Positions 1-8,033 are shown, counted from the stretch's first letter. The stretch: DNA of 18,464 bases from an uncultured Clostridia bacterium (GCA_947856675.1 CANUCM010000004.1:1-18464), one strand, 5' to 3'. A program made the numbers and translations. The notes: a model not told the origin generated them from the letters alone.

Positions 1-918
1 CGTTATCCCGACCGCGTGCTGCTGCTGGTGACGGATCAGTGCTCGATGTACTGCAGGCACTGCACACGCCGCCGGTTTGCCGGCCAGCATGACAGCGCCG
101 TTGCCATGGAGCAGATCGATCGGTGCATTGATTATGTTGCGCGTACCCCGCAGGTGCGTGATGTCTTGCTGTCGGGCGGGGACCCGCTGCTTTTGAGTGA
201 CGATAAGCTGGAATACATCATTGCCCGCCTGAGGGCCATTGAGCATGTTGAAATTATCCGCATCGGATCGCGCACGCCGGTGGTGTGCCCGCAGCGCATC
301 ACCCCCGAGCTGTGTGCCATGCTGAAAAAATACCACCCTGTCTGGCTGAACACCCATTTTAATCACCCGGACGAAGTGACGCAGGAGTCGGCCGAGGCCT
401 GTGCACGGCTGGCTGACGCCGGCATCCCGCTGGGCAACCAGACGGTGCTGCTTGCCGGCGTCAACGACTGCGTGCACGTCATGAAGAAGCTGGTGCATGA
501 GCTGGTCAAAATCCGCGTGCGTCCGTACTACATTTACCAGTGCGATTTGTCCTATGGCCTGGAGCACTTCCGCACGCCGGTTTCCAAAGGCGTGGAAATC
601 ATCGAGGGCCTGCGGGGGCACACTTCGGGCTACTGCGTACCTACTTTTGTGGTCGACGCACCGGGCGGCGGCGGAAAAACGCCTGTAATGCCCAATTACG
701 TCATTTCCCAAAGCGCGCACCGCGTGATTCTGCGCAACTTTGAGGGAGTTATCACCACATATACCGAGCCGGAAAACTATCATGAAACCTGCCAGTGTGA
801 GGTGTGCAGGGGAGAGAAGCCGTCAGAGCTTATCGGGGTGGCCGCCCTGCAGCAGGGAGCGCAGCTCTCTCTTGAGCCGGCCGGGCTGGAGCGCAACAAG
901 CGCCACCGGGAGGAATAA
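1..918 (+). CDS. kamA: L-lysine 2,3-aminomutase, 3' part (N-terminus outside window)
   Basis: Radical SAM, PLP-dependent enzyme that converts L-lysine to L-beta-lysine, the first step of lysine fermentation. The reading frame is open from base 1 and shows 305 residues; about 111 N-terminal residues lie upstream. The SAM-cluster cysteines CSMYCRHC are visible residues 14, 18 and 21. Adding 111 gives C125/C129/C132 as in the Clostridium subterminale enzyme, and the total becomes 416, that enzyme's length. With the same offset the PLP lysine in PGGGGK is K337, the substrate-binding aspartates are D293 (QCDLSYG) and D330 (VDAPGG), and the zinc cysteines are C268, C375, C377 and C380 (CQCEVC). Keeping both aspartates favours lysine over the related glutamate 2,3-aminomutase; the C-terminal cysteines argue against EpmB. 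The stop is one base before kamD, so the genes are probably co-transcribed. Confidence 0.95.
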   Translation, partial: RYPDRVLLLVTDQCSMYCRHCTRRRFAGQHDSAVAMEQIDRCIDYVARTPQVRDVLLSGGDPLLLSDDKLEYIIARLRAIEHVEIIRIGSRTPVVCPQRITPELCAMLKKYHPVWLNTHFNHPDEVTQESAEACARLADAGIPLGNQTVLLAGVNDCVHVMKKLVHELVKIRVRPYYIYQCDLSYGLEHFRTPVSKGVEIIEGLRGHTSGYCVPTFVVDAPGGGGKTPVMPNYVISQSAHRVILRNFEGVITTYTEPENYHETCQCEVCRGEKPSELIGVAALQQGAQLSLEPAGLERNKRHREE

Positions 919-919
919 A

Positions 920-2485
920 ATGATGCAGGGCAAGCTTTCGCTGGACCCGCGCCTGATTGAGCAGGCGCGGGCTTCAGCCCGTTTTGTGGCGGATGATGTG
1001 CAGAGCTACATTGATCTGCATACGACCGTCGCGGTGGAGCGGGCTGTATGCCGGCTTTTGGGCATTGATTCAGTCAATGAAAACGATGTGCCGCTGCCCA
1101 ATGTAGTGGTTGACAGTCTGCTGGACAGGCAGTGTCTGGGGCAGGGCGCGGCGTATTATATCGGAAATGCCGCAGCCGAAACGGGAATGTGTCCGCAGGA
1201 AATTGCCTGTGCGGTTGCGCGCGGGGAGCTGGAGCTGACGCGCCTGCCGCAGCACGGTGCGGAGGAAATCCAGCAGGCGCTGCGCGCGCCGGTACAGGCG
1301 GCTCTGGAGCGCATTGCGGGCCGCAGACGCCGCAGGGAGCAGTTTATTGCACGGCACGGCGGTGAAAAAGAGGGGCCCTGGCTGTATCTGATTGTTGCCA
1401 CCGGCAATATTTATGAGGACATTGTGCAGGCCAGGGCGGCGGCACGGCAGGGAGCCGACGTCATTGCCGTGATCCGCACAACGGGCCAGTCGCTTCTGGA
1501 CTATGTACCCTACGGCGCGACAACCGAGGGGTTTGGCGGCACCTACGCCACGCAGGAAAACTTCCGCCTGATGCGCGCTGCGCTGGATGAAGTCGGGGAG
1601 CAGGAGGGGCGGTATATCCGTCTTTGCAACTACTGTTCCGGGCTGTGCATGCCTGAAATTGCCGCCATGGGCGCGCTGGAAGGCCTGGACGTTATGCTCA
1701 ACGACGCTTTGTACGGCATTTTATTCCGTGACATCAATATGAAGCGGACCATTGTGGACCAATACTTTTCCCGCGTTATCAACGGGTTTGCCGGCGTTGT
1801 CATCAACACAGGGGAAGACAACTACCTGACGACTGCCGACGCCGTATCCGAGGCGCATACCGTGCTGGCAAGCCAGTTTTTAAACGAGCAGCTCGCACTC
1901 AAGGCCGGCCTGCCGGAGGAACAGATGGGACTGGGGCACGCTTTTGAAATTTCTCCCGACATAAAAAACGGTTTTTTGTTCGAGCTTGCACAGGCGCAGA
2001 TGGCGCGGGAGATTTTCCCCCGCGCCCCGCTCAAATACATGCCGCCCACGAAGTTCATGACGGGCAATATTTTCCGCGGGCACGTGCAGGATGCGCTGTT
2101 TAACATCACGACCATTTTAACGGGGCAGAAAATCCACCTGCTGGGAATGATGACCGAAGCCATTCACACACCGTTTATGTCCGATCGCGCCCTGTCCATT
2201 GAAAACGCGCAGTATATTTTTACAACCATGGCAGATCTGGGAAGCGAGCTGGAGTTTAAAAAAGACGGCATCATCTGCACGCGTGCGGCCGAGGTTTTGC
2301 GCAAGGCGGCCGATTTGCTGCGCGGCATGGAAGACCTCGGCCTGTTTCAGACGCTGGAAAAAGGCGTGTTTGCCGACATCAAACGCCCGCAGGACGGGGG
2401 AAAGGGGCTTTCCGGTGTGCTGCCCAAACTTCCGGGGTATATCAATCCCCTCATTGACGCAATGAAAGGGGGTGCGGGCGCGTGA
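920..2485 (+). CDS. kamD: lysine 5,6-aminomutase, alpha subunit
   Basis: Large subunit of the adenosylcobalamin- and PLP-dependent lysine 5,6-aminomutase, which moves the terminal amino group of L-beta-lysine (or D-lysine) to the neighbouring carbon. In the family this subunit forms a TIM barrel that holds the substrate and the adenosyl group. It has 521 residues, close to the roughly 516 of the C. sticklandii protein. Recognisable family stretches include LYLIVATGNIYEDI, CNYCSGLCMPE, DINMKRTIVDQYFSRVI and LGMMTEAIHTPFMSD. The frame is open further upstream inside kamA, but GGGAGGA at 908-914 places the start at ATG 920 or the adjacent ATG 923. The spacing of 8 bases slightly favours 923. It starts one base after the kamA stop and overlaps kamE by four bases. 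D-ornithine aminomutase is excluded because its subunits differ greatly in size. Confidence 0.94.
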   Translation: MMQGKLSLDPRLIEQARASARFVADDVQSYIDLHTTVAVERAVCRLLGIDSVNENDVPLPNVVVDSLLDRQCLGQGAAYYIGNAAAETGMCPQEIACAVARGELELTRLPQHGAEEIQQALRAPVQAALERIAGRRRRREQFIARHGGEKEGPWLYLIVATGNIYEDIVQARAAARQGADVIAVIRTTGQSLLDYVPYGATTEGFGGTYATQENFRLMRAALDEVGEQEGRYIRLCNYCSGLCMPEIAAMGALEGLDVMLNDALYGILFRDINMKRTIVDQYFSRVINGFAGVVINTGEDNYLTTADAVSEAHTVLASQFLNEQLALKAGLPEEQMGLGHAFEISPDIKNGFLFELAQAQMAREIFPRAPLKYMPPTKFMTGNIFRGHVQDALFNITTILTGQKIHLLGMMTEAIHTPFMSDRALSIENAQYIFTTMADLGSELEFKKDGIICTRAAEVLRKAADLLRGMEDLGLFQTLEKGVFADIKRPQDGGKGLSGVLPKLPGYINPLIDAMKGGAGA

Positions 2486-3276
2486 GTTCGGGGCTTTACA
2501 ATGTCAGCAAAAACGATTTTGACAAAACGCTCGATCTCCGGGCGCTGCGCGCCTACGGCGATACCATGAACGACGGGAAGGTGCAGCTTTCGTTGACGCT
2601 GCCCGTCAAAAACGACGAGAAGGGCGCTGAGGCGGCGCGCGTCCTGGCGCGCAAGATGGGGATTTCCGACCCGTCGGTGGCGCACAGGCAGGCACTTGAC
2701 AGCGAGTTTACTTTCTATGTGGTGTACGGCTCGTGTCTGCACAGCGTGGATTATACGGCCATCCGGGTGCAGGAGGTCGAAACCGAAACCATGGAAATGG
2801 AGCAGGTCAATGAGTACATCCGGCGCAACATTGGGCGAAAGGTTGTCGTTTTGGGAGCATCCACAGGGACCGATGCCCACACGGTCGGCATTGACGCCAT
2901 CATGAACCGGAAAGGGTTTGCGGGGCATTACGGCCTGGAGCGCTATGAAATGATCGAGGCGTACAATCTGGGAAGCCAGGTCAGCAACGAGGAGTTTGTC
3001 AAAAAGGCCCGCGAACTGTCGGCTGATGTGCTGCTTGTGTCGCAGACTGTGACGCAGAAGGATGTGCACATTCAAAACCTGACCGAGCTTGTGGAGCTGC
3101 TGGAGGCGGAAGGGCTGCGCAGCCGGGTGGTGCTGTGCTGCGGCGGAGCCCGTATCTCGCACGAGCTGGCCAAAGAGCTTGGATATGACGCCGGGTTTGG
3201 CGCCGGGAAATACGCCGATGATGTGGCGACCTTTGCAGTGACTGAGATGGTTGCCCGCGGCATGGGGAAAAATTGA
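2482..3276 (+). CDS. kamE: lysine 5,6-aminomutase, beta subunit (B12 and PLP binding)
   Basis: Small subunit of lysine 5,6-aminomutase; it carries the Rossmann-type cobalamin domain and the PLP-anchoring lysine. It has 264 residues; the C. sticklandii protein has about 262. The base-off cobalamin motif DxHxxG is DAHTVG at residues 131-136, giving the lower ligand His133. Lys144 in NRKGFAGHYG sits where the C. sticklandii enzyme binds PLP. An N-terminal dimerisation region occupies about residues 1-100, and the B12 domain runs from about 117 to the end. The start is GTG, overlapping the kamD stop (GTGA), with AAAGGGGG at 2465-2472 as ribosome site, so the subunits are probably translationally coupled. 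It is the last gene before the terminator at 3279, so downstream pathway genes (kdd, kce, kal) are not on this side of the cluster. Confidence 0.95.
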   Translation: MSSGLYNVSKNDFDKTLDLRALRAYGDTMNDGKVQLSLTLPVKNDEKGAEAARVLARKMGISDPSVAHRQALDSEFTFYVVYGSCLHSVDYTAIRVQEVETETMEMEQVNEYIRRNIGRKVVVLGASTGTDAHTVGIDAIMNRKGFAGHYGLERYEMIEAYNLGSQVSNEEFVKKARELSADVLLVSQTVTQKDVHIQNLTELVELLEAEGLRSRVVLCCGGARISHELAKELGYDAGFGAGKYADDVATFAVTEMVARGMGKN

Positions 3277-3278
3277 GA

Positions 3279-3310
3279 AAAAAGCCCGCCCCTGAAGGCG
3301 GGCTTTTTCT
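3279..3310 (+). terminator. rho-independent terminator after kamE
   Basis: A GC stem GCCCGCC (3284-3290) pairs with GGCGGGC (3297-3303) around the loop CCTGAA. It is flanked by A residues and followed by five T residues. It starts two bases after the kamE stop and separates the kam genes from the hydrolase operon. Confidence 0.9.
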
Positions 3311-3361
3311 TGGCCCGGACAAAAAGGAACGGGAAAAAATATAAAAAATCCGAAGGATATG

Positions 3362-3370
3362 TGGTATAAT
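3362..3370 (+). promoter_or_regulatory. extended -10 promoter of the M20/CapA/AbgA operon
   Basis: TGGTATAAT is a perfect -10 box (3365-3370) preceded by the TGn extension. No good -35 box lies 17 bases upstream (an A-rich stretch is there), which is acceptable for extended -10 promoters. Transcription should start near 3377. This rules out the in-frame ATG at 3369, which overlaps the -10 box, as a translation start. Confidence 0.75.
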
Positions 3371-3403
3371 GATGCCAAAGAATACCGGCAGCTTACCGGG
3401 AAA

Positions 3404-3409
3404 AGGAGG
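3404..3409 (+). promoter_or_regulatory. ribosome binding site that sets the M20 peptidase start
   Basis: A consensus AGGAGG lies seven bases before GTG 3417, selecting that GTG over the upstream in-frame ATG at 3369. Confidence 0.9.
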
Positions 3410-3416
3410 AACAGGA

Positions 3417-4676
3417 GTGTATCAGCCTTCGGAAAAGAACAGGGAGCGGTTTCAGGCGCTGGCAGCGCTGCCCGCGGTGCGCACAGCGCTGGAGCTTATC
3501 GAGAGGGATCAGGACAGGTGTATTGAGGAGCAGTGCGAGCTCACATGCATCGAGGCGCCCACGGGATCTGAAGAAAAACGCGCCGGGGTATTTGCTGAAA
3601 AACTGCGTGCGCTGGGCCTTGAAGACGTACATATCGATCGCAACGGGAACGTCGTGGCTCTGCGGCGCGGCAGGGGCGGCGGCCCGAAAGTGGTCATCGA
3701 GGGCCACCTTGACACCGTGTTCCCTTTCGGAACGGTTACAGGGGTTGAGCGCAGGGATGGCTTTTTGTACGCGCCGGGCATCGGCGACGATACGCGGGCA
3801 CTTGCCATGCTTTTGAGCCTTGTGCGCGCAATGAACGAGGCCGGCATTGAAACGGCAGGCGACGTTGTCATTGTCGGCACAGCCCGTGAAGAGGGCGTGG
3901 GCAGCCTCGGCGGAATGAAGGATTTTCTCGCCGACAACGGGGATATCGAAGCGGCGCTCAGCGTGGACAATCACGACATGGGTGAAATCGGCTATCAGGC
4001 AACGTCGGGTGAAACGTGGGAAATCCGCTTCAGCGGACAAGGCGGGCACGCGTTCGGGGCGTTCGGAAGCATTTCGCAGCCGCTGCATGCCGCGGCGCGG
4101 GCCGTGGCCAAAATTGCGGACATCGAGGTGCCGGAGCAGCCAAAAACTTCATACTGTGTGTCCAATTTCCACAGCGGCAACGACGCCGGGGTGCACGCCA
4201 TTGCGTCGGAGGCGGTTATCAAGCTGAACTTCCGGTCCAACAGCGTACAGGAGTTTGAAAAGCTCAAGGCAAAGATTTTTGATGCGGTGGAAGCGGCCTG
4301 CCGTGAGGAAACCGAGCGCTGGGGAAAAAATGCCGTCTGCTGTGAGAAAAAGCTCATTGGCAGCATGCCGGGCGGCGAGCAGGATGCGGACTCACCGCTG
4401 GTGCAGGCCGCGTGGCTCAGCCTGGAACATCTGGGAGTGACCCCGTCGCTGTCAAAAGGCGGGTGCACCAACGCAAATGTCGCCATCGCAAAAGGAATCC
4501 CCGCGCTGTGCATCGGGCGTGCATGGGCGCCTGACGCGGAGAGCCGGAAATCCTACAACCACAGCCTGGACGAACGCTATCCCATCGCGGGCGCTTACAA
4601 GCCGGTGCAGCAGGCGCTGCTCGTGCTGCTGTCGGCTGCCGGCGTATATGGGGCAGTTGATTCCGTCCTGAAATAA
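3417..4676 (+). CDS. M20-family zinc metallopeptidase (dipeptidase/deacetylase-like)
   Basis: Cytoplasmic di-zinc hydrolase of the M20 clan, which cleaves peptides or N-acyl amino acids. It has 419 residues from GTG 3417. Expected metal ligands are visible: H97 in GHLDT, bridging D124 in GIGDD, E159 after the general base E158 in REEG, D184 in SVDNHD and H382 in NHSLDE. H211 in GQGGHAFG lies in the lid/dimerisation domain (about 195-305), which splits the catalytic domain. No signal peptide is seen. The protein resembles PepT- and ArgE/DapE-type enzymes, but the substrate cannot be read from sequence. It is first in a three-gene operon, 12 bases before the CapA-family gene. The N-terminal 48 codons gained by starting at ATG 3369 would begin inside the promoter and are rejected. 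Confidence 0.88.
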   Translation: MYQPSEKNRERFQALAALPAVRTALELIERDQDRCIEEQCELTCIEAPTGSEEKRAGVFAEKLRALGLEDVHIDRNGNVVALRRGRGGGPKVVIEGHLDTVFPFGTVTGVERRDGFLYAPGIGDDTRALAMLLSLVRAMNEAGIETAGDVVIVGTAREEGVGSLGGMKDFLADNGDIEAALSVDNHDMGEIGYQATSGETWEIRFSGQGGHAFGAFGSISQPLHAAARAVAKIADIEVPEQPKTSYCVSNFHSGNDAGVHAIASEAVIKLNFRSNSVQEFEKLKAKIFDAVEAACREETERWGKNAVCCEKKLIGSMPGGEQDADSPLVQAAWLSLEHLGVTPSLSKGGCTNANVAIAKGIPALCIGRAWAPDAESRKSYNHSLDERYPIAGAYKPVQQALLVLLSAAGVYGAVDSVLK

Positions 4677-4688
4677 CGGAGGGAAGAC

Positions 4689-5990
4689 ATGGCAAAAACG
4701 ACATTTATTGCAGCGGGCGACGCGTTTATCACCCGCCGTTTCCCCGCAGGGGGTTATGAGGGCTTTGAAGCGGTGCGTGACTGTGTAATGCAGCACGACG
4801 TACGCTTTATCAATCTGGAAATGACTTTTCATGACTGCGAAGGCGTGCCGGCCGCCGTCAGCGGCGGCACATGGGCCATGGCCGACCCGCGCACGCTGGA
4901 TGACATTCGATCATACGGCTTCAATCTGTTCAACACGGCCAACAACCATTCCTGCGACTACAGCCACGGCGGGGTTCTGGCCACGGTGCGCAACCTCAGG
5001 GAAAGGGACATGGTGTTTGCCGGAACGGGCAAAAACCTGGGGGACGCGCAAAAGCCGTGCTACCTCGAAGTGCGCGGAACGCGTGTTGCAATGATAGGAG
5101 TTTGTTCCAGCTTTGACCGTTCGGCCATGGCGGGGGCGCAGACAGCCGATCTGCCCGGGCGTCCGGGACTCAATCCGCTGCGCCATCACAAGCTGTTCCA
5201 CCTGGACGCGCAGCATTTTTCCATGGTGGAGGAGCTGGCTGCGGTGACAAAAATCAACGCCGCGGCAGAGCATTCCGTGCAGCTGGGTTATTCAAACCCG
5301 CCGCGCGAGGGGACGCAGTCCCTGGGGAGCGCCATGTTCGTCCGGGACGAGCGCTGCTTTTCCGAAACACTGCCGGAGGAAAAGGACATGGCGCGCATTG
5401 AAGCGGAGATCCGCGAGGCGAGAAAGCAGGCGGACGTTGTTCTGGTCAGCTTCCACGGGCACGAAACCGACGACGATGACACCAAGGTGCCGGCGGGCTT
5501 TCTGGAGCTGTTTTCGCGCCGGTGCATCGATGCGGGCGCGCACGCAGTCATCGGGCACGGGCCGCATGAGCTGCGCGGAATTGAGCTGTATCACGGCGGC
5601 GTGATTTTTTACAGCCTGGGCAACTTTATTTTTGAAACCGAAACGGTGGAATATCAGCCCTGGGATGCCTATGCAAACCGCGGCATGCCGCTGGACACAA
5701 AAGTGGGCGCCTACATGGACAACCGCAGCAAAAACGGCACGGCAGGCTACGGTACGCTGCCGGAAATCTGGTTTTCCGTCATGGCGGGCTGGACCATGGA
5801 GGACGGAAAGCTGACGCAGGTACAGCTGTACCCCATTTCCCTTGGAATGGACAGGGTGCGCGCACAAAAGGGCGTGCCGGTCATGACCGGGGATGAGCAG
5901 GTGCTTCGCTACCTTGCAAAGCTGAGCGAGCCGTACGGCACGGTGATTGATATTCAAAACGGCGTGGGAACGATCCGGCCGGGAAAGTAA
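4689..5990 (+). CDS. CapA-family metallophosphatase-like protein, no signal peptide
   Basis: The 433-residue protein belongs to the CapA/PgsA family (calcineurin-like metallophosphatase fold), named after a poly-gamma-glutamate capsule protein. Motifs appear in family order: AAGDAFITR (D11), RFINLEMTF (N42, E44), NTANNHSCDYSHGG (N85, N86, H87), VSFHGHE (H256, H258) and VIGHGPHELRGIE (H290, H293), followed by FYSLGNFIFE. Classical CapA is membrane-anchored and faces outward; this one begins directly with the first strand and has no signal peptide or membrane segment, so it is probably cytoplasmic. No capB or capC is nearby. GGAGGGAAG precedes the ATG. It lies 12 bases after one M20 hydrolase and 14 before another, which suggests a catabolic role rather than capsule assembly. 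The actual reaction is unknown. Confidence 0.82.
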   Translation: MAKTTFIAAGDAFITRRFPAGGYEGFEAVRDCVMQHDVRFINLEMTFHDCEGVPAAVSGGTWAMADPRTLDDIRSYGFNLFNTANNHSCDYSHGGVLATVRNLRERDMVFAGTGKNLGDAQKPCYLEVRGTRVAMIGVCSSFDRSAMAGAQTADLPGRPGLNPLRHHKLFHLDAQHFSMVEELAAVTKINAAAEHSVQLGYSNPPREGTQSLGSAMFVRDERCFSETLPEEKDMARIEAEIREARKQADVVLVSFHGHETDDDDTKVPAGFLELFSRRCIDAGAHAVIGHGPHELRGIELYHGGVIFYSLGNFIFETETVEYQPWDAYANRGMPLDTKVGAYMDNRSKNGTAGYGTLPEIWFSVMAGWTMEDGKLTQVQLYPISLGMDRVRAQKGVPVMTGDEQVLRYLAKLSEPYGTVIDIQNGVGTIRPGK

Positions 5991-6004
5991 AAGGGGGGAT
6001 AACC

Positions 6005-7321
6005 ATGCAGGTTTATGAGCATATCTGCAAAATGGCAGACGGCATGCAGGACGAACTGACGGCCATTCGGCGCGATTTTCACAAGTTTGCCGAAGCGGGG
6101 TGGTTTGAAATGCGCACCAGCTCGCTGATTGCGCGCAGACTGACCGATCTCGGCTACGAGGTGCTGACAGGTGACGAGGTGTGCCGGGCGGACGCCCGCA
6201 TGGGGCTTCCGCCGCAGCAGGCGCTGGACGAGCATTATGAGAAGGCGATGCAGCAGGGGGCGGACGCGCAGTTTCTGCCGCGGACCCGCGGCGGGATGAC
6301 GGGCGTCATCGGCATTCTGCGCTGCGGGGAAGGCCCGGTGATCGCCATGCGGTTTGACATTGATGCGCTGGGCGTGATTGAAGAAACCGACCCCGGGCTG
6401 CACCGGCCCGCGCGCGAAGGCTTCGGCTCGGTCAATCCAGGATTTATGCACGCCTGCGGACACGACGGGCATGCAGCCATCGGTCTCGGCGTGGCGCGGG
6501 TTTTGATGGACATCCGTCAGCAGCTGCACGGCACCATAAAACTGATTTTCCAGCCGGCGGAAGAAGGAGTGCGCGGAGCCCGCTCCATTGTGGAAAACGG
6601 ACATCTTGACGGGGTGCAGTACCTGCTGGGAGCGCACATCTCGGACAAGGATCCGGCGGATCCGGCGGTGGTCACCCCGGGAAGCTACGGCTCGCTGGCC
6701 ACGACAAAATACGATGTCATACTCCGCGGAAAATCCGCGCATGCGGGGGGCGCTCCGCAGCTTGGCAAAAACGTCATGCTGGCGGCGGCGACAGCCGTTC
6801 TCAACCTGTACGCCATTCCCCGCCATGGCGAAGGCCAGACCCGTGTCAACGTGGGTACGCTGCGGGCGGGCAGCGGACGAAACGTCATTGCGGACGAGGC
6901 CAAGCTGGAGATGGAGGTCCGCGGCGAAACCGCAGAGCTCAATCGGTTTATGGAGGAGTATGCAGTGCGCATTGTGGAAAATGCCGCAGCCATGCACGGG
7001 TGTACCAGTGAGCTGACGCTGATGGGCGCGGCGGGCTCGCTTGTGAGCGACACCGCGCTGTGTGAGCGGGTGGCGGAAGTCAGCCGCGAAAAGCTTGGGC
7101 TTGCGGTGTCCGACGCGCTGTGCAGCGAAAACGGCGGCAGCGAAGACGTGTCGTATATGATGAACCGTGTGCAGGAGCAGGGCGGCCAGGCAACTTTCAT
7201 GCGTGCGCTGACGGCGGAGGCCGCGCCGGCGCACAGCCGCTGCTTTGATTTTGACGAAAAGGTGCTGCCCGATACCGTCAAGATTTTCTGCGGCGTTGTG
7301 TACGACATTGCGGGACAATAA
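6005..7321 (+). CDS. abgA: M20D amidohydrolase, p-aminobenzoyl-glutamate hydrolase subunit A-like
   Basis: Metal-dependent amidohydrolase resembling E. coli AbgA, which with AbgB splits p-aminobenzoyl-glutamate, a folate breakdown product. It has 438 residues (AbgA 436). The similarity includes an AbgA-type segment at about residues 54-98 (RMGLPPQQALDEHYEKAMQQ) as well as the catalytic motifs MHACGHDGHAAIGLG (C151, H153), FQPAEEG (E186, E187), H211 and H410. The lid domain is about residues 228-340, with GKSAHAGG. No abgB homologue is in the window: the M20 gene upstream has different motifs and is shorter. The true substrate may be another N-acyl or gamma-linked glutamate or amino acid. Ribosome site GGGGGG lies at 5993-5998. 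It is the last gene of the operon, directly before the terminator. Confidence 0.82.
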   Translation: MQVYEHICKMADGMQDELTAIRRDFHKFAEAGWFEMRTSSLIARRLTDLGYEVLTGDEVCRADARMGLPPQQALDEHYEKAMQQGADAQFLPRTRGGMTGVIGILRCGEGPVIAMRFDIDALGVIEETDPGLHRPAREGFGSVNPGFMHACGHDGHAAIGLGVARVLMDIRQQLHGTIKLIFQPAEEGVRGARSIVENGHLDGVQYLLGAHISDKDPADPAVVTPGSYGSLATTKYDVILRGKSAHAGGAPQLGKNVMLAAATAVLNLYAIPRHGEGQTRVNVGTLRAGSGRNVIADEAKLEMEVRGETAELNRFMEEYAVRIVENAAAMHGCTSELTLMGAAGSLVSDTALCERVAEVSREKLGLAVSDALCSENGGSEDVSYMMNRVQEQGGQATFMRALTAEAAPAHSRCFDFDEKVLPDTVKIFCGVVYDIAGQ

Positions 7322-7323
7322 AA

Positions 7324-7368
7324 AAAGAACCCGGGAAGAACTTGTTCTTCCCGGGGTTTTTTTATTTT
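7324..7368. terminator. bidirectional terminator between abgA-like gene and upp
   Basis: A perfect inverted repeat pairs CCCGGGAAGAAC (7330-7341) with GTTCTTCCCGGG (7344-7355). On the plus strand it is followed by a long T tract. On the minus strand the A-run at 7321-7328 supplies the U tract for the reverse direction. The plus-strand T tract overlaps the upp stop codon at 7362-7364, so one hairpin serves two convergent genes. Confidence 0.9.
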
Positions 7369-7991
7369 GTCCCGAAAATGCGATCGCCCGCGTCGCCCAG
7401 ACCGGGGACGATGTAGGCGTGATCGTTCAGGGTGCGATCGAGGTGGCCCACATAGATTTGAATGTCGGGATGCGAAGTGCGCAGCCGTTCAAGACCCTGA
7501 GGGGCGGCAATAATGCACATGAACTTGATTTTTTTGCCGCCGTGCGCCTTGATGAAATCCACGGCGGCGACAGCCGAGCCGCCGGTGGCCAGCATGGGAT
7601 CGAGCACGACAATGGTGCGTTCTTCGATGGGAGTGGGCAGCTTGCAGTAGTACTCATGGGGCTCTGTGGTCACCGGGTCGCGGTACAGGCCGATGTGCCC
7701 GACTTTGGCGGAGGGCACAAGCGCCAGCAGCCCGCCGACCATGCCGAGTCCGGCGCGAAGGATGGGGACGACGGCCATTTTTTTGCCTGCGATCATCGGG
7801 GTCATGCAGGTTTCAATGGGGGTCTTGACCTCCACGTCCTCGACCGGGAGATCGCGAAGGGCTTCGTACCCCATCAGCATGGCGATTTCTTCGGTCAGGC
7901 TGCGGAACTCATTGGTTCCGGTATCCTCCTTGCGGAGAATGGAAATCTTATGCTGAATCAGCGGATGGTTTAAAATAACAACGCTGCCCAT
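7362..7991 (-). CDS. upp: uracil phosphoribosyltransferase
   Basis: Converts uracil and PRPP to UMP in pyrimidine salvage, in the cytoplasm. It has 209 residues, the usual length. The PRPP-binding loop VVLDPMLATGGSA is present, as are the N-terminal VVILNHPLIQHKISILR, VVPILRAGLGMV, the flexible YRDPVTTEPHEYY segment and the C-terminal uracil-binding region YIVPGLGDAGDRIFGTK. A GGAGG ribosome site (complement of 7999-8003) precedes the ATG. It is transcribed divergently from the uracil permease gene and has its own promoter about 60 bases upstream. The reverse frame of this gene is also open for 242 codons but lacks any protein-family signature. Confidence 0.97.
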   Translation of the reverse strand: MGSVVILNHPLIQHKISILRKEDTGTNEFRSLTEEIAMLMGYEALRDLPVEDVEVKTPIETCMTPMIAGKKMAVVPILRAGLGMVGGLLALVPSAKVGHIGLYRDPVTTEPHEYYCKLPTPIEERTIVVLDPMLATGGSAVAAVDFIKAHGGKKIKFMCIIAAPQGLERLRTSHPDIQIYVGHLDRTLNDHAYIVPGLGDAGDRIFGTK

Positions 7992-8033
7992 AAAAATACC
8001 TCCATAGCAATTGTCGACAGAAAACGATATAAT

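Noticed and set aside
740..919. N-terminal extension of kamD into kamA
   Set aside because: The extra 60 codons overlap the end of kamA, match nothing in the family, and a ribosome site sits just before ATG 920/923 giving the expected length.
920..3276. D-ornithine aminomutase (oraS/oraE) as an alternative for the two B12 genes
   Set aside because: OraS is about 120 residues and OraE over 700; these proteins are 521 and 264 and match KamD and KamE in motifs and residue positions.
2347..3378. 343-codon open frame on the minus strand opposite kamE
   Set aside because: It lies opposite a gene whose catalytic residues are all recognised; its translation has no family signature and it would have to read through the kamE terminator. 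Long antisense frames are common in GC-rich DNA.
5954..7318. 454-codon open frame on the minus strand opposite the AbgA-like gene
   Set aside because: It mirrors the codon phase of the real gene, is rich in His/Arg/Ala without recognisable motifs, and has no convincing ribosome site.
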